Shown in pieces: positions 1-9,966 of a DNA stretch of 64,000 nt. Source of the DNA: Bradyrhizobium sp. 195 (GTDB taxonomy: Bacteria; Pseudomonadota; Alphaproteobacteria; Rhizobiales; Xanthobacteraceae); NCBI RefSeq assembly GCF_023101665.1, contig NZ_CP082161.1, forward strand, positions 2,046,001 through 2,110,000, read 5' to 3'. The notes below the pieces were generated by a model. The model made no database searches. It saw nothing but the letters and a program-made list of their open reading frames with translations, and was not told the DNA's origin. The translations under genes were made by a program, and so were the position numbers. Positions within the stretch are counted from its first letter, which is position 1, and every line of letters starts with the position of its first letter.

Positions 1-1
1 C

Positions 2-799
2 TTTGCCAGCCGCGCCAATTTCGCGCCGCATGCCCGTGTGGTGCGCGAGGAGCGGCCGCAGCAAGCTAGCGGCTTGCCGCTCAACATCCGTGGCTTGCGC
101 AAATCCTTCGGCGACAACGAGGTGCTGCGCGGCATCGACCTGCACATTCCCGCCGGCCAGTTCGTCGCCATCGTCGGCAAGAGCGGTTGCGGCAAGAGCA
201 CGCTGCTGCGCCTCATCGCCGGTCTGGACAAGATCGACGCCGGCAGCATCAGCTTTGGCCAGGATATCCAGCCCGAGGACATCCGCGTGATGTTTCAGGA
301 GCCGCGGCTCCTGCCCTGGGCGCGCGTGCTCGCCAATGTCGAGGTTGGCCTCGGCCGCGATCGTTCTTCCAACGATGCGCATGCGCGGGCCGAGAAGGCG
401 CTGACCGAGGTGGGACTTGCCGACAAGCGCGACCAGTGGCCGTCGGTGCTGTCGGGTGGCCAGAAGCAGCGCGTCGCGCTCGGCCGTGCGCTGGTCTCCC
501 GCCCGCGCGTGCTCGCCTTCGACGAGCCGCTCGGCGCGCTGGACGCTCTGACCAGGATCTCGATGCAGCGGCTGCTGGAGCGCGTCTGGCGCGACCAGGG
601 CTTTACCGCGATCCTCGTCACCCACGACGTCTCCGAGGCGGTCGCGCTGGCGGATCGCGTGCTCGTGATCGAGGAGGGCCGCATCGCCCACGACGTCACG
701 GTTAACGCAGGCAGGCCGCGTCAGCGCGGTTCGGCCGAGCTTGCCGGCCTCGAAGGCTCGATCCTGAGCCACCTGTTGTCGGCGGACGATCGTACCTAA
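2..799 (+). CDS. ssuB: Sulfonate/taurine-type ABC transporter ATP-binding protein (SsuB/TauB-like), 5' end cut by the window edge
   Basis: ATPase subunit that powers import of an aliphatic sulfonate, taurine or similar compound. Visible in order are Walker A (GKSGCGKST), the Q-loop followed by PRLLPW (typical of the SsuB/TauB/nitrate branch), the signature [15 protein letters not shown], Walker B with LAFDEP and the H-loop LVTHD. The reading frame stays open to the left edge, so the true start probably lies outside; an in-frame GTG at 38 would also give a nearly complete 253-residue protein. The flavin reductase 33 bases downstream fits a sulfonate desulfonation setting, because SsuD-type monooxygenases need reduced flavin. 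The substrate is inferred, not shown. Confidence 0.8.
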   Translation, partial: FASRANFAPHARVVREERPQQASGLPLNIRGLRKSFGDNEVLRGIDLHIPAGQFVAIVGKSGCGKSTLLRLIAGLDKIDAGSISFGQDIQPEDIRVMFQEPRLLPWARVLANVEVGLGRDRSSNDAHARAEKALTEVGLADKRDQWPSVLSGGQKQRVALGRALVSRPRVLAFDEPLGALDALTRISMQRLLERVWRDQGFTAILVTHDVSEAVALADRVLVIEEGRIAHDVTVNAGRPRQRGSAELAGLEGSILSHLLSADDRT

Positions 800-832
800 A
801 TACAGGGAACCCCGTTCTGGGGGAGCAATGCC

Positions 833-1414
833 ATGAATGTAGTGCCCCGCGATCTCATGACTGAAATCCCCGTCTCGTCCGCCGATTTCCGCGGCGCCAT
901 GCGCCATCTCACCGGCGGCGTCAGCGTCATCACCGCCGGGCGGGGCAAGGACATCACCGGCATGACGGTGACCTCGGTGACCTCGCTGTCGGTCGAGCCA
1001 CCGACGCTGCTGGTCAGCATCAACCGCGATGCCTCCTCCTTTCCGCTGATCCGGCGCCACGGCGCCTTCGGCGTGAACATCCTCAATGCCGACCAGCTCG
1101 ACGTCGCCGAGCGCTTTTCCGGCAAGGGCGGGCTGAAGGGCGCTGATCGCTTCGCCGGGGCCAAATGGGTAACGGCGGTCTCGGGCGTTCCGCTCCTGGT
1201 CGGCGCGCTGTCGGCCTTCGATTGCGAGGTCGAGGAGATCGTCGAGCGCCACTCGCACGGCATCGTCATCGGCCGTGTCAGAGACATCAAGAGCTCGACC
1301 CGCACCGCTGCGCTGGCCTATTGGCACGGCCAGTATGTCGCGGTCGACCAGGACGAGGACGCGGTCAGGCTTGCCGATGTCAGCCTTCCCGCGCGCGGCC
1401 GGCGCGGCGTTTGA
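833..1414 (+). CDS. Flavin reductase family protein (NAD(P)H:FMN oxidoreductase)
   Basis: Probable small component of a two-component monooxygenase, supplying reduced FMN. The 193-residue protein has the flavin_reduct fold features: FRGAMRHLTGGVSVIT near the N-terminus, GMTVTSVTSLSVEPPTLLVSIN around residues 42-64, and the FGVNIL strand. It starts at ATG 833; another in-frame ATG at 857 (MTEIPVSS) is possible. It directly follows the sulfonate-type transporter ATPase, so a partner monooxygenase for organosulfur compounds is likely, either upstream of the window or the luciferase-like enzyme at 23.7 kb. The family is clear; the partner is inference. Confidence 0.8.
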   Translation: MNVVPRDLMTEIPVSSADFRGAMRHLTGGVSVITAGRGKDITGMTVTSVTSLSVEPPTLLVSINRDASSFPLIRRHGAFGVNILNADQLDVAERFSGKGGLKGADRFAGAKWVTAVSGVPLLVGALSAFDCEVEEIVERHSHGIVIGRVRDIKSSTRTAALAYWHGQYVAVDQDEDAVRLADVSLPARGRRGV

Positions 1415-1511
1415 TCGCCGCCCGACGGGGCCGTGCAGGCTGGTCTTTTCCCCGTCATCGCTCTAGAAGCGCCTAAAGCCTTCCCGTTTCGGGCGGCCAT
1501 GGAGCGGATCG

Positions 1512-1670
1512 ATGAAGCGCATCGCGACCTTCGCCTTCTACGCCGTCGGCGCGCTCGCGATCGCCTATCTCGCGCTTTACGCCTACGCGATGTTCTCAGG
1601 CCAGCCCGTGATCATTCCCGGCGACCCGATCCACATCTTCCGCAAGCCGGATGCACCGAGTTATTCGTAG
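1512..1670 (+). CDS. Small single-pass membrane protein, 52 residues
   Basis: This short open frame starts with ATG after a GGAG-containing ribosome site at 1500-1504 and ends at TAG 1668-1670. The product begins MKRIATFAFYAVGALA, then a hydrophobic stretch rich in Ala, Tyr and Leu (about residues 5-28) that should cross the membrane once, then a short polar tail with PVIIPGDPIHIF. Codon choice has the strong third-position GC of its neighbours. No function is recognised. It stands alone between the flavin reductase and a palindromic repeat. Confidence 0.55.
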   Translation: MKRIATFAFYAVGALAIAYLALYAYAMFSGQPVIIPGDPIHIFRKPDAPSYS

Positions 1671-1686
1671 ACCTCGGGAAGTCTGG

Positions 1687-1836
1687 TAGGGTGGGCAAAG
1701 CGAAGCGTGCCCACGACCTCCATCCAACATGCAGCTTTCGTAGGGTGGGTTAGCCGAAGGCGTAACCCACCATGTGTCAGCGAGTGCCGGACGAAATTGG
1801 TGGATTACGCCTTCGGCTAATCCACCCTACGGCACC
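1687..1836. repeat. Short palindromic (REP-like) element
   Basis: One unit begins TAGGGTGGGCAAAGCGAAGC. A second, larger inverted repeat pairs GTAGGGTGGGTTAGCCGAAG (1739 onward) with its complement ending at about 1836. It lies between two convergent genes. Related TAGGGTGGGCAAAGCG units recur near 20037-20126 and 40074-40165. It could form a long hairpin in RNA from either strand and may end both transcripts. Confidence 0.7.
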
Positions 1837-1840
1837 TCGC

Positions 1841-2989
1841 TCATCCCCGCAAAATCGCCAGCGCCAGCGTCTGCGCGCGCGGCACGATGCTGTCGATCTC
1901 CAGATACTCCTCCGGCGTGTGCGCGAGGCCACCGACGGGGCCAAGGCCGCAGATGGTCGGCGTGCCCACGGCGGCGGTGAAACCGGAATCGGCGCAGCCG
2001 CCGGAGAACTCGCCTTGCAGCGTGGTGAGGCCGGCCTGCCTTGCAGCCGCCTGGTAGCTTTCGAACAGCGCTTTCGACTCCGCGCTCTGCACCACCGGCA
2101 CGAACTCGCCCTTGATGGTCAGCGTTGCGCTCGTGCCCGGCACATAGGACGTCGCGACGATCGTCTCGATCGCTTCCATCACCCTCGCACGATCGGCCGG
2201 GTCGACATAACGCAAGTCGATCTGACCCTCGGCGGAGGGCGCCGTGGTGTTGACGGACTGCCCGCCCGAGACCAGGCCGACATTCAGCGTAATGCCCTTG
2301 TCGAGATCGGTGAGCGCGTGGATCTTGACGATCTTGTGCGCGAGCTCGCCGATCGCGCTGACGCCCGCGGCGAAATTGGCGCCGGAATGCGCGGCTTTGC
2401 CGGTGATGGCCAGATGCATGAAGATGCCGCCCTTGCGCCCGGTGACGACGTTGCCGGTGGGGCGGCCCGGCTCGGAATTGAACACGGCGCGGGCGGCGCG
2501 GCCCTCGCGCTCGATCACGGGCCGGGAGGAGGGCGAGCCGATCTCCTCGTCCGAGGTGATCAGCAGCTTGATCGGATGCGGGTTGCCGCCGAACTTGTGG
2601 AAGGCGGTTGCCACGAATACGTTCATGACGAGACCGGACTTCATGTCGGAGACACCAGGACCATAGGCGCGGCCATCCCGGATGGTGAAGGGACGGCGCC
2701 CGGCCTCGCCCTTGCCGAACACGGTGTCGCGATGTCCCATCAACAGCACCGGCTTCTCGTTGCTGCCGGGCTTTGCCACCTCGGCATGGATCGCGTCGCC
2801 GAAGGTGCCGTCAGCCTCGCGCCGGCACGGAATCCCGTGCTCGGCAAAATGCCGCTCGAACCGCGCCCCGACCGCATCGACGCCTTCCTTGTCATAGGAG
2901 CCGGAATCGATGTTCACGACATCGCGGAGCAGATCGATCATCGCCTGCCGCTGCGTCGCCAGCCAGTCCGTGATTTGAGCTTCAGACAT
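1841..2989 (-). CDS. M20 family metallopeptidase (glutamate carboxypeptidase-like)
   Basis: Zinc-dependent exopeptidase or amidohydrolase of the M20/CPG2 type, 382 residues, about the usual family length. The metal-binding motifs are present: MGHRDTVF (about residues 84-91), GPGVSDMKSG (about 110-120), TSDEEIGS (about 145-152), and a C-terminal HTPEEY carrying the last ligand. The dimerisation (lid) domain lies between about residues 180 and 290, with GKAAHSG inside. No signal peptide is seen, so it is probably cytoplasmic. It starts at ATG 2989 on the minus strand. The substrate (folate-type glutamate, acyl-amino acid or dipeptide) cannot be decided. Confidence 0.88.
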   Translation of the reverse strand: MSEAQITDWLATQRQAMIDLLRDVVNIDSGSYDKEGVDAVGARFERHFAEHGIPCRREADGTFGDAIHAEVAKPGSNEKPVLLMGHRDTVFGKGEAGRRPFTIRDGRAYGPGVSDMKSGLVMNVFVATAFHKFGGNPHPIKLLITSDEEIGSPSSRPVIEREGRAARAVFNSEPGRPTGNVVTGRKGGIFMHLAITGKAAHSGANFAAGVSAIGELAHKIVKIHALTDLDKGITLNVGLVSGGQSVNTTAPSAEGQIDLRYVDPADRARVMEAIETIVATSYVPGTSATLTIKGEFVPVVQSAESKALFESYQAAARQAGLTTLQGEFSGGCADSGFTAAVGTPTICGLGPVGGLAHTPEEYLEIDSIVPRAQTLALAILRG

Positions 2990-3084
2990 GTGGTTCCTCG
3001 CGTGGTTCTCATGCGGGGTTATAGGGCCTGGCGTGTGGATGGCCTAGTCACGTAACGCGGTCCCGTTATGCAAGGAGGGCTCTC

Positions 3085-3172
3085 AACGTCGTCATTGCGA
3101 GCGTAGCGAAGCAATCCAATCTGTCACCGCGGAAAGATTCTGGATTGCTTCGCTGCGCTCGCAATGACGAGG
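3085..3172. repeat. REP-like palindrome (GTCATTGCGAGC family)
   Basis: An inverted repeat runs from GTCATTGCGAGCGTAGCGAA to its complement GCTTCGCTGCGCTCGCAATG, with a short centre. The same family occurs at 20290-20374 and 40322-40441. Here it separates the M20 peptidase start from the flbD stop. Confidence 0.75.
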
Positions 3173-3246
3173 TTGGCAGCCTGCATTCAAACAAAAATGC
3201 CCGGGACCAGCCCGGGCATTCACATCTCCCAATATTCGCCGCCGCC

Positions 3247-4632
<1,386 letters not shown>

Positions 4633-4671
4633 GTCAGTCTCCTGTCCGTCTGGTCGCGCTATTGCGCGTTA

Positions 4672-5022
4672 TCACGTGCGTTCGGTCTTGATGATTTCGG
4701 TCATGGTCACACCGAGCTTGTCCTCGACCAGGACGACTTCGCCGCGGGCGACGAGCTTGTTGTTGACGTAGATGTCGATGGCCTCGCCGACGCGGCGGTC
4801 GAGCTCGAGCACGGTGCCGGGCCCGAGCTTCAGGAGCTCGCTGACGTCCATCTTGGAGCGGCCGAGCACCGCCGACACCTGTACCGGCACGTCGAACACG
4901 GCCTCGAGGTCGGCGGCAGCGCGCGCCGCATATTCGTCCTCGTTGTAGCCGACATCAGTGCCGGCAGGCGGCATCGGGCCGTTGAGATCGGGCAGCGGGA
5001 CCTGTCCGTCGGTGTCGCTCAT
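4672..5022 (-). CDS. fliN: Flagellar motor switch protein FliN (polar set)
   Basis: C-ring component, 116 residues. The C-terminal SpoA-like domain (about 40-115) is clear, with VFDVPVQVSAVLGRS, LLKLGPGTVLELDR and the closing GVTMTEII. The N-terminal 35 residues are Pro/Gly/Asp-rich and variable, as is usual. It sits 3 bases after fliH and before flbD in one minus-strand operon. A second FliN (47112-47501) belongs to the lateral set; the shared core and different N-termini suggest they are not interchangeable. Confidence 0.93.
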   Translation of the reverse strand: MSDTDGQVPLPDLNGPMPPAGTDVGYNEDEYAARAAADLEAVFDVPVQVSAVLGRSKMDVSELLKLGPGTVLELDRRVGEAIDIYVNNKLVARGEVVLVEDKLGVTMTEIIKTERT

Positions 5023-5025
5023 GGG

Positions 5026-5652
5026 TTAACTCCCCCTGCGGGACGCGACGTAGCGTCCGACCATTTCGTCGATCTTGGCCGCGATGGCGCCGCGCTCGAG
5101 CACGACTCCGCCATCGGCCCATTCGATCCGGCAGTCGCCGGTGGCAATCTCCGGCTCGGCCAGGATCACCAGCCGGCCCTCGAAGCCGCTCTGCTTGGCG
5201 AGCCGCTCCATCTTGTCGCGGGCCGCGTCGTAGAGCGCGTCGTTGATGCGGACGACGAGATGCGGCGTCGCGACCAGATGCGAGAAGCAGTCCTTGACCA
5301 GCGCGACGATCTCACCGAGCGGCTCCGCGGCGACGAGGTCGGCGCACAGTTTGCGCGCGACCGCCACCGCGACGTCGACCGCCTCGGTTTCCATCTTCGA
5401 TTCGATGTTGCCGATGCCGGTCGCGATGCCGCGGATGCCGATGTTGATCTCTTCCAAGGCGAGCGCGACGCGGCGGTCGCTCTCGGCCTTGGCTTCGTGC
5501 TGGCCGGCGGCAAAGCCTTCCTGATAGGCGCGCGCTTCGGCTTCCGCGACCTTCTGGGCGATCTCGGCGGCGGTCGCGGCCTTCTCGCGCGTCGCCCGCT
5601 CGGGCGCCGCGAAGTCGGTATCGAACAGGAATTTCGCCGGAGCGGCCATCAA
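5026..5652 (-). CDS. fliH: Flagellar assembly protein FliH (FlbE-like), polar set
   Basis: Regulator or stator of the export ATPase FliI, 208 residues. The N-terminal half is charged and Ala/Glu-rich (about 20-80), likely helical coiled coil, including a GxxxG-like stretch [17 protein letters not shown]. The C-terminal half matches the FliH/V-ATPase-E fold with [12 protein letters not shown] and [20 protein letters not shown]. It overlaps the end of fliG by 4 bases, which implies translational coupling. No polar FliI is in this window, so its partner lies elsewhere. Confidence 0.85.
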   Translation of the reverse strand: MMAAPAKFLFDTDFAAPERATREKAATAAEIAQKVAEAEARAYQEGFAAGQHEAKAESDRRVALALEEINIGIRGIATGIGNIESKMETEAVDVAVAVARKLCADLVAAEPLGEIVALVKDCFSHLVATPHLVVRINDALYDAARDKMERLAKQSGFEGRLVILAEPEIATGDCRIEWADGGVVLERGAIAAKIDEMVGRYVASRRGS

Positions 5653-6746
5653 TACACCAGTTCGTCGTCGGCGCGGTTTTTGGTCAGCATGATCTCGCCC
5701 TTGGCGGCGAGGTCCTTGGCGAGGTTGACCAGAAGCGCCTGGGCCTCGTCGACGTCGCGCAGGCGCACCGGGCCCATCGCCGCCATGTCGTCCTGGAGCA
5801 TCTTGGCCGCGCGCGAGGACATGTTGCCGAAGAAGAAGTTGCGGACGTCCTCGTTGGCGCTCTTGAGCGCGACGCCGAGCTTGTCCTTGTCGACGTTGCG
5901 CATCAGGGTCTGGGCCGATCCGGAATCGAGCTTCACGAGGTCGTCGAAAGTGAACATCAGCGCCTTGATGCGCTCGGCCGATTCGCGGTTGTCCTCTTCG
6001 AGCGAGGTGATGAAGCGGGTTTCGGTCTGGCGGTCGAAATTGTTGAAGATTTCAGCCATCACCTCGTGGGCGTCGCGGCGGCGGGTCTGGGACAGATTGG
6101 ACATGAATTCGGTGCGCAGCGTCTTCTCCACGCTCTCGATCACCTCCTTCTGCACCGCTTCCATCTTCAGCATGCGGTTGACGACGTCGAGCGCGAGCTC
6201 CTCGGGGAAGATGCCGAGCACGCGCGCAGCGTGCTCCGGCTTCAGCTTCGACAGCACGACCGCGATGGTTTGCGGATATTCGTTCTTGAGGTAGTTGGCG
6301 AGGACCTCTTCCTGCACGTTGGAGAGTTTCTCCCACATGTTGCGCCCGGCAGGGCCGCGGATCTCGTCCATGATGCCGTTGACGCGCTCCGGCGGCAGAT
6401 ATTGCTGCAGCAGGCGCTCGGTGGCGTCGAAATTGCCCATCAGCGCGCCGGAGGCCGACATGCGCGAGACGAATTCGAGCAGCATGTCCTCGACGGTGTC
6501 GACCTCGACGGTGCCGAGCGTCGACATTTCCAGCGAGAGCTGGCGCACCTCGTCGTCGTCGAGCAGGCCCCAGATCTTGCCGCCATATTGCTCGCCGAGC
6601 GCGAGCATCAGGATCGCGGCGCGCTTCGGCCCGGACAATTGTTCGGCCGGCTTGCCGTCCTTTGACCTTGTGTTGGCACGCTGACCGAGCGTGGAGATCA
6701 CGCTGGTGATGTCGTTGCTGTTGGCGTTTTGCAATGCGGCGGCCAT
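5649..6746 (-). CDS. fliG: Flagellar motor switch protein FliG (polar set)
   Basis: Rotor protein linking the MS ring to the C ring, 365 residues. Features include the N-terminal [15 protein letters not shown], the middle-domain EHPQ-like motif here as [20 protein letters not shown] (about 170-195), and the charged C-terminal torque helix ([18 protein letters not shown]). It lies 18 bases after fliF. It is longer at the N-terminus than the lateral FliG (346 residues at 47504). Confidence 0.95.
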   Translation of the reverse strand: MAAALQNANSNDITSVISTLGQRANTRSKDGKPAEQLSGPKRAAILMLALGEQYGGKIWGLLDDDEVRQLSLEMSTLGTVEVDTVEDMLLEFVSRMSASGALMGNFDATERLLQQYLPPERVNGIMDEIRGPAGRNMWEKLSNVQEEVLANYLKNEYPQTIAVVLSKLKPEHAARVLGIFPEELALDVVNRMLKMEAVQKEVIESVEKTLRTEFMSNLSQTRRRDAHEVMAEIFNNFDRQTETRFITSLEEDNRESAERIKALMFTFDDLVKLDSGSAQTLMRNVDKDKLGVALKSANEDVRNFFFGNMSSRAAKMLQDDMAAMGPVRLRDVDEAQALLVNLAKDLAAKGEIMLTKNRADDELVY

Positions 6747-6764
6747 GTCAGATCACTTCTCGTA

Positions 6765-8375
6765 TTATTTTGCGGATTCGCTCAGCCATTGGCGGACGAT
6801 GGCGACGGTTTCGTTGGGGTTGCGCTCGGCGAGCTCGCCGACGCGATGAACGGACTGGGCGTGGACCTGGCCCTGGATGGTGGCGACGTCGATCGCGCTG
6901 GCGGCGCCGCTCGGCAGCAGCGGCTGGGTGGCCGGCGCGGCCTCTTCGGAAGCTCCTGGGCCGGCGAGAACGCCGGAGATGGCGGCGGCGACCTCGTCGG
7001 AGGCGAGGATGCGCTTGACCAGCGGGCGGATCACCAGGAACAGCACGATCAGGCCGAGCAGCATCATCACGCCGAGCTCGACGAAGTACATGACGTCGTC
7101 CTTGGTGAACTGGAGCATGCCGAGCAAGCCGCCAGGTTCGCCGATCGGGGCGCTGGAGGGCGCATCGGCAAAGCGCAGATTGACGACCTCGACCTGGTCG
7201 CCGCGCTTCTGGTCGAAGCCGATGGCCGAGCGCACCAGCGCGGCGATGCGGTCCAGCTGCTCCTTGGTGCGGTCCTGATAGGCCAGCTCGCCCTTGTCGT
7301 TCTTGGAATAGATGCCGTCGACCAGCACCGCGACCGAGATGCGGTTGACCCGGCCGGCCTCGGTCACCTCCGTCTTGGTGGTGCGGGAGATCTCGTAATT
7401 ATTGGTCTCTTCGCTCTTCTTGCTCTGGTCCTTGGCCGCGACGCCATTGTTCTGCTGGTTGCCGGGGAGCTCGTTGTTGACGGTGACCTGGCCGTTGTTG
7501 TCGGCGGTCATGCTCTGCTCTTCGCGGGTCTGGCTCGAGCGCAGCACCCGGCCTTCGGGATCGAACTTGTCCGAGGTCTGGGTGACCTTGTTGAAGTCGA
7601 AATCGGCGGCGAGCTGCACGCGGGCACGGCCCGTGCCGACCACGGAGGAGACGATGTCCTCGACCTGCTTGCGCATCCGCTTCTCGAAGGAGATGCGGCG
7701 CTCGTCGCCGACCGCCTGCTCCGGATCGGCCGCCGCGCCGTCGGCCAGCAGCTGGCCGGCCTCGTCGACGATCGAGACCCGCTGCGGCTTCAGGCCGTTG
7801 ACCGCGGAGGCGACGAGGTGGCGGATGGCGCGGATCTGCTGGGCTTCCAGCGAGCCGCGGACGCGGACCACGATCGAGGCCGACGGCTCCGGCGCCTCGC
7901 GCGCAAACAGCGGGCGCTCGGGCAGCACCAGATGGACGCGGGCAGCCTGGATGCGGTCGATGGCGCGGATGGTGCGGGCGAGCTCGCCTTCCAGCGCGCG
8001 GAGGTGATTGATGTTCTGGACGAAAGAGGTGGTGCCGAGCGCGTCCGACTTGTCGAACACCTCATAGCCGACGCCGCCGCCCTTGGGCAGGCCGCCCTCG
8101 GCGAGCTTCATCCGCAGCCGGGTGACCTTGTCCTTGGGCACCATGATGATGGAGCCCTCGTTGCGGATCTCGAACTGGATGCCCTGGCGTTCCAGGTCCT
8201 TGATAATGCCGGAGGAATCCTCGACGCTGAGGTCGGTGAACAGCGTCGTCATCTGCGGCGTGGTGACACGCATGATGACGAACGCGAAAAAGCCGATGAG
8301 CGCGGCGGTGACCGCGATCATCGCCCCGAACCGGGCGGCGCCGATACTCTTCAGAAAGTCCGCAAGACCTTGCAA
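6765..8375 (-). CDS. fliF: Flagellar MS-ring protein FliF (polar set)
   Basis: Forms the basal MS ring in the inner membrane, 536 residues. It has an N-terminal membrane helix (about 17-37, IGFFAFVIM), YscJ-like ring-building motifs (TLFTDLSVEDSSGIIKDL, ALEGELARTI, VHLVLPER), a low-complexity middle with NELPGNQQNNG, and a second membrane helix near residues 440-460. The far C-terminus (VAIVRQWLSES) is the FliG-binding tail. It is the first gene of the minus-strand polar operon. A TTAA-pair resembling a CtrA site lies about 80-95 bases upstream. Confidence 0.95.
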   Translation of the reverse strand: MQGLADFLKSIGAARFGAMIAVTAALIGFFAFVIMRVTTPQMTTLFTDLSVEDSSGIIKDLERQGIQFEIRNEGSIIMVPKDKVTRLRMKLAEGGLPKGGGVGYEVFDKSDALGTTSFVQNINHLRALEGELARTIRAIDRIQAARVHLVLPERPLFAREAPEPSASIVVRVRGSLEAQQIRAIRHLVASAVNGLKPQRVSIVDEAGQLLADGAAADPEQAVGDERRISFEKRMRKQVEDIVSSVVGTGRARVQLAADFDFNKVTQTSDKFDPEGRVLRSSQTREEQSMTADNNGQVTVNNELPGNQQNNGVAAKDQSKKSEETNNYEISRTTKTEVTEAGRVNRISVAVLVDGIYSKNDKGELAYQDRTKEQLDRIAALVRSAIGFDQKRGDQVEVVNLRFADAPSSAPIGEPGGLLGMLQFTKDDVMYFVELGVMMLLGLIVLFLVIRPLVKRILASDEVAAAISGVLAGPGASEEAAPATQPLLPSGAASAIDVATIQGQVHAQSVHRVGELAERNPNETVAIVRQWLSESAK

Positions 8376-8455
8376 GCAACCGCCCCAACAGATTCGGCCG
8401 CTTTCACCGGAAAGGCCGACTGGGCAATTATTGCCTAGGGGATGGTTTCGATATG

Positions 8456-8470
8456 GTTAACGAAGGTTAA
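8456..8470. promoter_or_regulatory. CtrA-like TTAA pair upstream of polar fliF
   Basis: Two TTAA half-sites at 8457-8460 and 8467-8470 are separated by 6 bases. Read on the minus strand this is TTAACC-N4-TTAAC. The known CtrA consensus is TTAA-N7-TTAA; reading the first half as GTTA gives exactly N7. It sits 82-95 bases before the fliF start, where the Caulobacter fliF promoter carries a CtrA box. This is an inference from position and motif. Confidence 0.4.
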
Positions 8471-8504
8471 GAGGTCGGACAAAAGTAGCGCCAAACAGCG
8501 ATAT

Positions 8505-8540
8505 GAAAAAAATCGGCCTCGCAGGGCGAGGCCGATTTTC
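8505..8540 (-). terminator. Rho-independent terminator of sciP
   Basis: An 11-bp perfect stem, AATCGGCCTCG with CGAGGCCGATT around a 5-base loop, is followed on the minus strand by a run of seven T. It lies 29 bases after the sciP stop, so sciP and fliF are probably separate transcripts. Confidence 0.8.
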
Positions 8541-8568
8541 GTCAAAAGCCGCAGTTTTCCGGATCGCC

Positions 8569-8847
8569 TTACTGGCGATATTGCTGGATACGGGTGGTGC
8601 GAAGACCCGCCAGACCATGCTGGTCGATGGAAAACTGCCAGGAGAGGAATTCGTCGACCGTCAGGGTATAACGGCTGCAGGCCTCCTCGAGCGAAAGAAG
8701 TCCACCACGAACGGCGGCGACGACTTCGGCCTTGCGGCGGATGACCCAGCGTTTGGTGCCGGGTGCTGGCAGATCCGCGATCGTCAACGGACTACCGTCC
8801 GGCCCGATGACGTATTTTACCCTCGGGCGATGGGGTTCTGTCATGGC
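8569..8847 (-). CDS. sciP: CtrA inhibitor SciP (DUF1153)
   Basis: Small DNA-binding protein, 92 residues. In Caulobacter SciP holds down CtrA-activated genes in G1 cells. The protein shows the family hallmark PRVKYVIGPDGSPLT, then RRWVIRRKAEVV-like helix-turn-helix text (KRWVIRRKAEVVAAVRGG) and LSLEEACSRYTLTVDEFLSWQ. An upstream in-frame start at 8865 would add MRVCEY. ATG 8847 was chosen because family members begin at MTE. Its place next to the polar fliF operon, with a CtrA-like site before it, fits a cell-cycle link for polar flagellum synthesis. Confidence 0.9.
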   Translation of the reverse strand, partial: AMTEPHRPRVKYVIGPDGSPLTIADLPAPGTKRWVIRRKAEVVAAVRGGLLSLEEACSRYTLTVDEFLSWQFSIDQHGLAGLRTTRIQQYRQ

Positions 8848-8902
8848 GTACTCACAAACTCTCAACCACTGAACTCACGCCCGTAACCCTACGCCCGGCG
8901 GC

Positions 8903-8917
8903 TTAAAAATCCGCTAA
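8903..8917. promoter_or_regulatory. CtrA-box-like sequence upstream of sciP
   Basis: TTAA-N7-CTAA lies 56-70 bases before the sciP start, one mismatch from the CtrA consensus TTAA-N7-TTAA. In Caulobacter sciP is itself controlled by CtrA, so the position is meaningful. Motif evidence only. Confidence 0.4.
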
Positions 8918-9064
8918 GCCTAAGGCTTCAATACAATTCTCGTTGAAAATGGCTGGAACGCCGCCGTGTCGGCCGGCGGAACGGGTGTGTCCGGGCCGGT
9001 CGAGGGGACTTCGTAAATACTTTACTAACGAATGGAGCCAGCGCGCGGGCGCTGCGAAGCTCTC

Positions 9065-9225
9065 AACTGTCATCCCGGGGCGCGCGCAGCGCGAGCCCGG
9101 GATCCATACCGCGTGATCTAACGATGGGATGCAGGTAGCAGTCCCGAGAATGACTTCTTAACCACCAATCTTCGTCAAATTTCTTCCTGTGGTTATGGAT
9201 CCCCGCCTTCGCGGGGATGACACCG
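9065..9225. repeat. REP-like palindromes between sciP and flgD
   Basis: The 8848-9246 gap holds two palindromic units and no gene. One is around 9070-9105 (GTCATCCCGGGGCGCGCGCA with GAGCCCGGGAT). The other is near 9198-9222 (ATCCCCGCCTTCGCGGGGAT), whose core recurs at 20228 and 40262. The rest of the gap is the presumed sciP promoter. Confidence 0.65.
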
Positions 9226-9246
9226 AATATATGGCTCGTGTCCGGT

Positions 9247-9954
9247 CTAATTGCTGCTTGTCGCGATGATGCTCTTGACCTGGCTCAGGGTGTAGCTGGC
9301 GCCGTCGATGGTGAGCAGCGGCGGCGACTGGGTCAGGTCGACCGACGACACCACGCCCTGCACCTGGGCGGCGATGCCGACATTGTTGTTCGCGACATCC
9401 TTGCCCGTGGCAGAGATCGTGTATTTGCCGTCGGGCCATTGCGTGCCGTCATTGCCCATGCCGTTCCAGGTGAAGGGAATGTCGGTGCCGGCGGCGGCGG
9501 TGTATTTGCCGGTGAACACGGTCTGGCCGCTGGCATTGGCGACGGTGATGTCGACGGTGGAGTCGCTGGGCACGTTGAGATGCCAGGTCGCCGACGACTT
9601 CGTCATGGTCGCGGTCGAGCCGTCGACCAGGGCGGTCTTGCCGACGAAGCCCAGCGCCTGGGTCGCCTGCGTGGTCTGCTGTAGGGTGACGAGCTGGGCC
9701 AGCGAATCGTTGGTCTTGAGCTGCTGCTCGACGCCGGCGAACTGCACCAGCTGCTGGGTGAACTGGTTGGTGTCGAGCGGATCGAGCGGGTTCTGGTTCT
9801 GCAGCTGCGTCGTCAGCAGCGTCAGGAAGGTCTGGAAGTTGCCGGCAAGCGTCGATCCCGTGGTCGAGCCCAGCGAGTTCGACGAGGAAGATTTCGGGAG
9901 ATCGGTGGTCCCGGAGACGACGGAAGGAGCGGTGGCGCCAGTCGTGGTGGTCAT
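9247..9954 (-). CDS. flgD: Flagellar hook cap / assembly protein FlgD (polar set)
   Basis: Scaffold that caps the growing hook, 235 residues. The conserved N-terminal block FQTFLTLLTTQLQNQNPLDP followed by NQFTQQLVQFAGVEQQ (about 45-80) is diagnostic. The C-terminus has the FlgD Ig-like and tudor-like domains (FTWNGMGNDGTQWPDGKYT). The last residues (LSQVKSIIATSSN) resemble the FlgD C-terminal Val/Ile tail. It follows fliK by 12 bases in the same minus-strand unit. Confidence 0.92.
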   Translation of the reverse strand: MTTTTGATAPSVVSGTTDLPKSSSSNSLGSTTGSTLAGNFQTFLTLLTTQLQNQNPLDPLDTNQFTQQLVQFAGVEQQLKTNDSLAQLVTLQQTTQATQALGFVGKTALVDGSTATMTKSSATWHLNVPSDSTVDITVANASGQTVFTGKYTAAAGTDIPFTWNGMGNDGTQWPDGKYTISATGKDVANNNVGIAAQVQGVVSSVDLTQSPPLLTIDGASYTLSQVKSIIATSSN

Positions 9955-9966
9955 GTCGAATACTCC

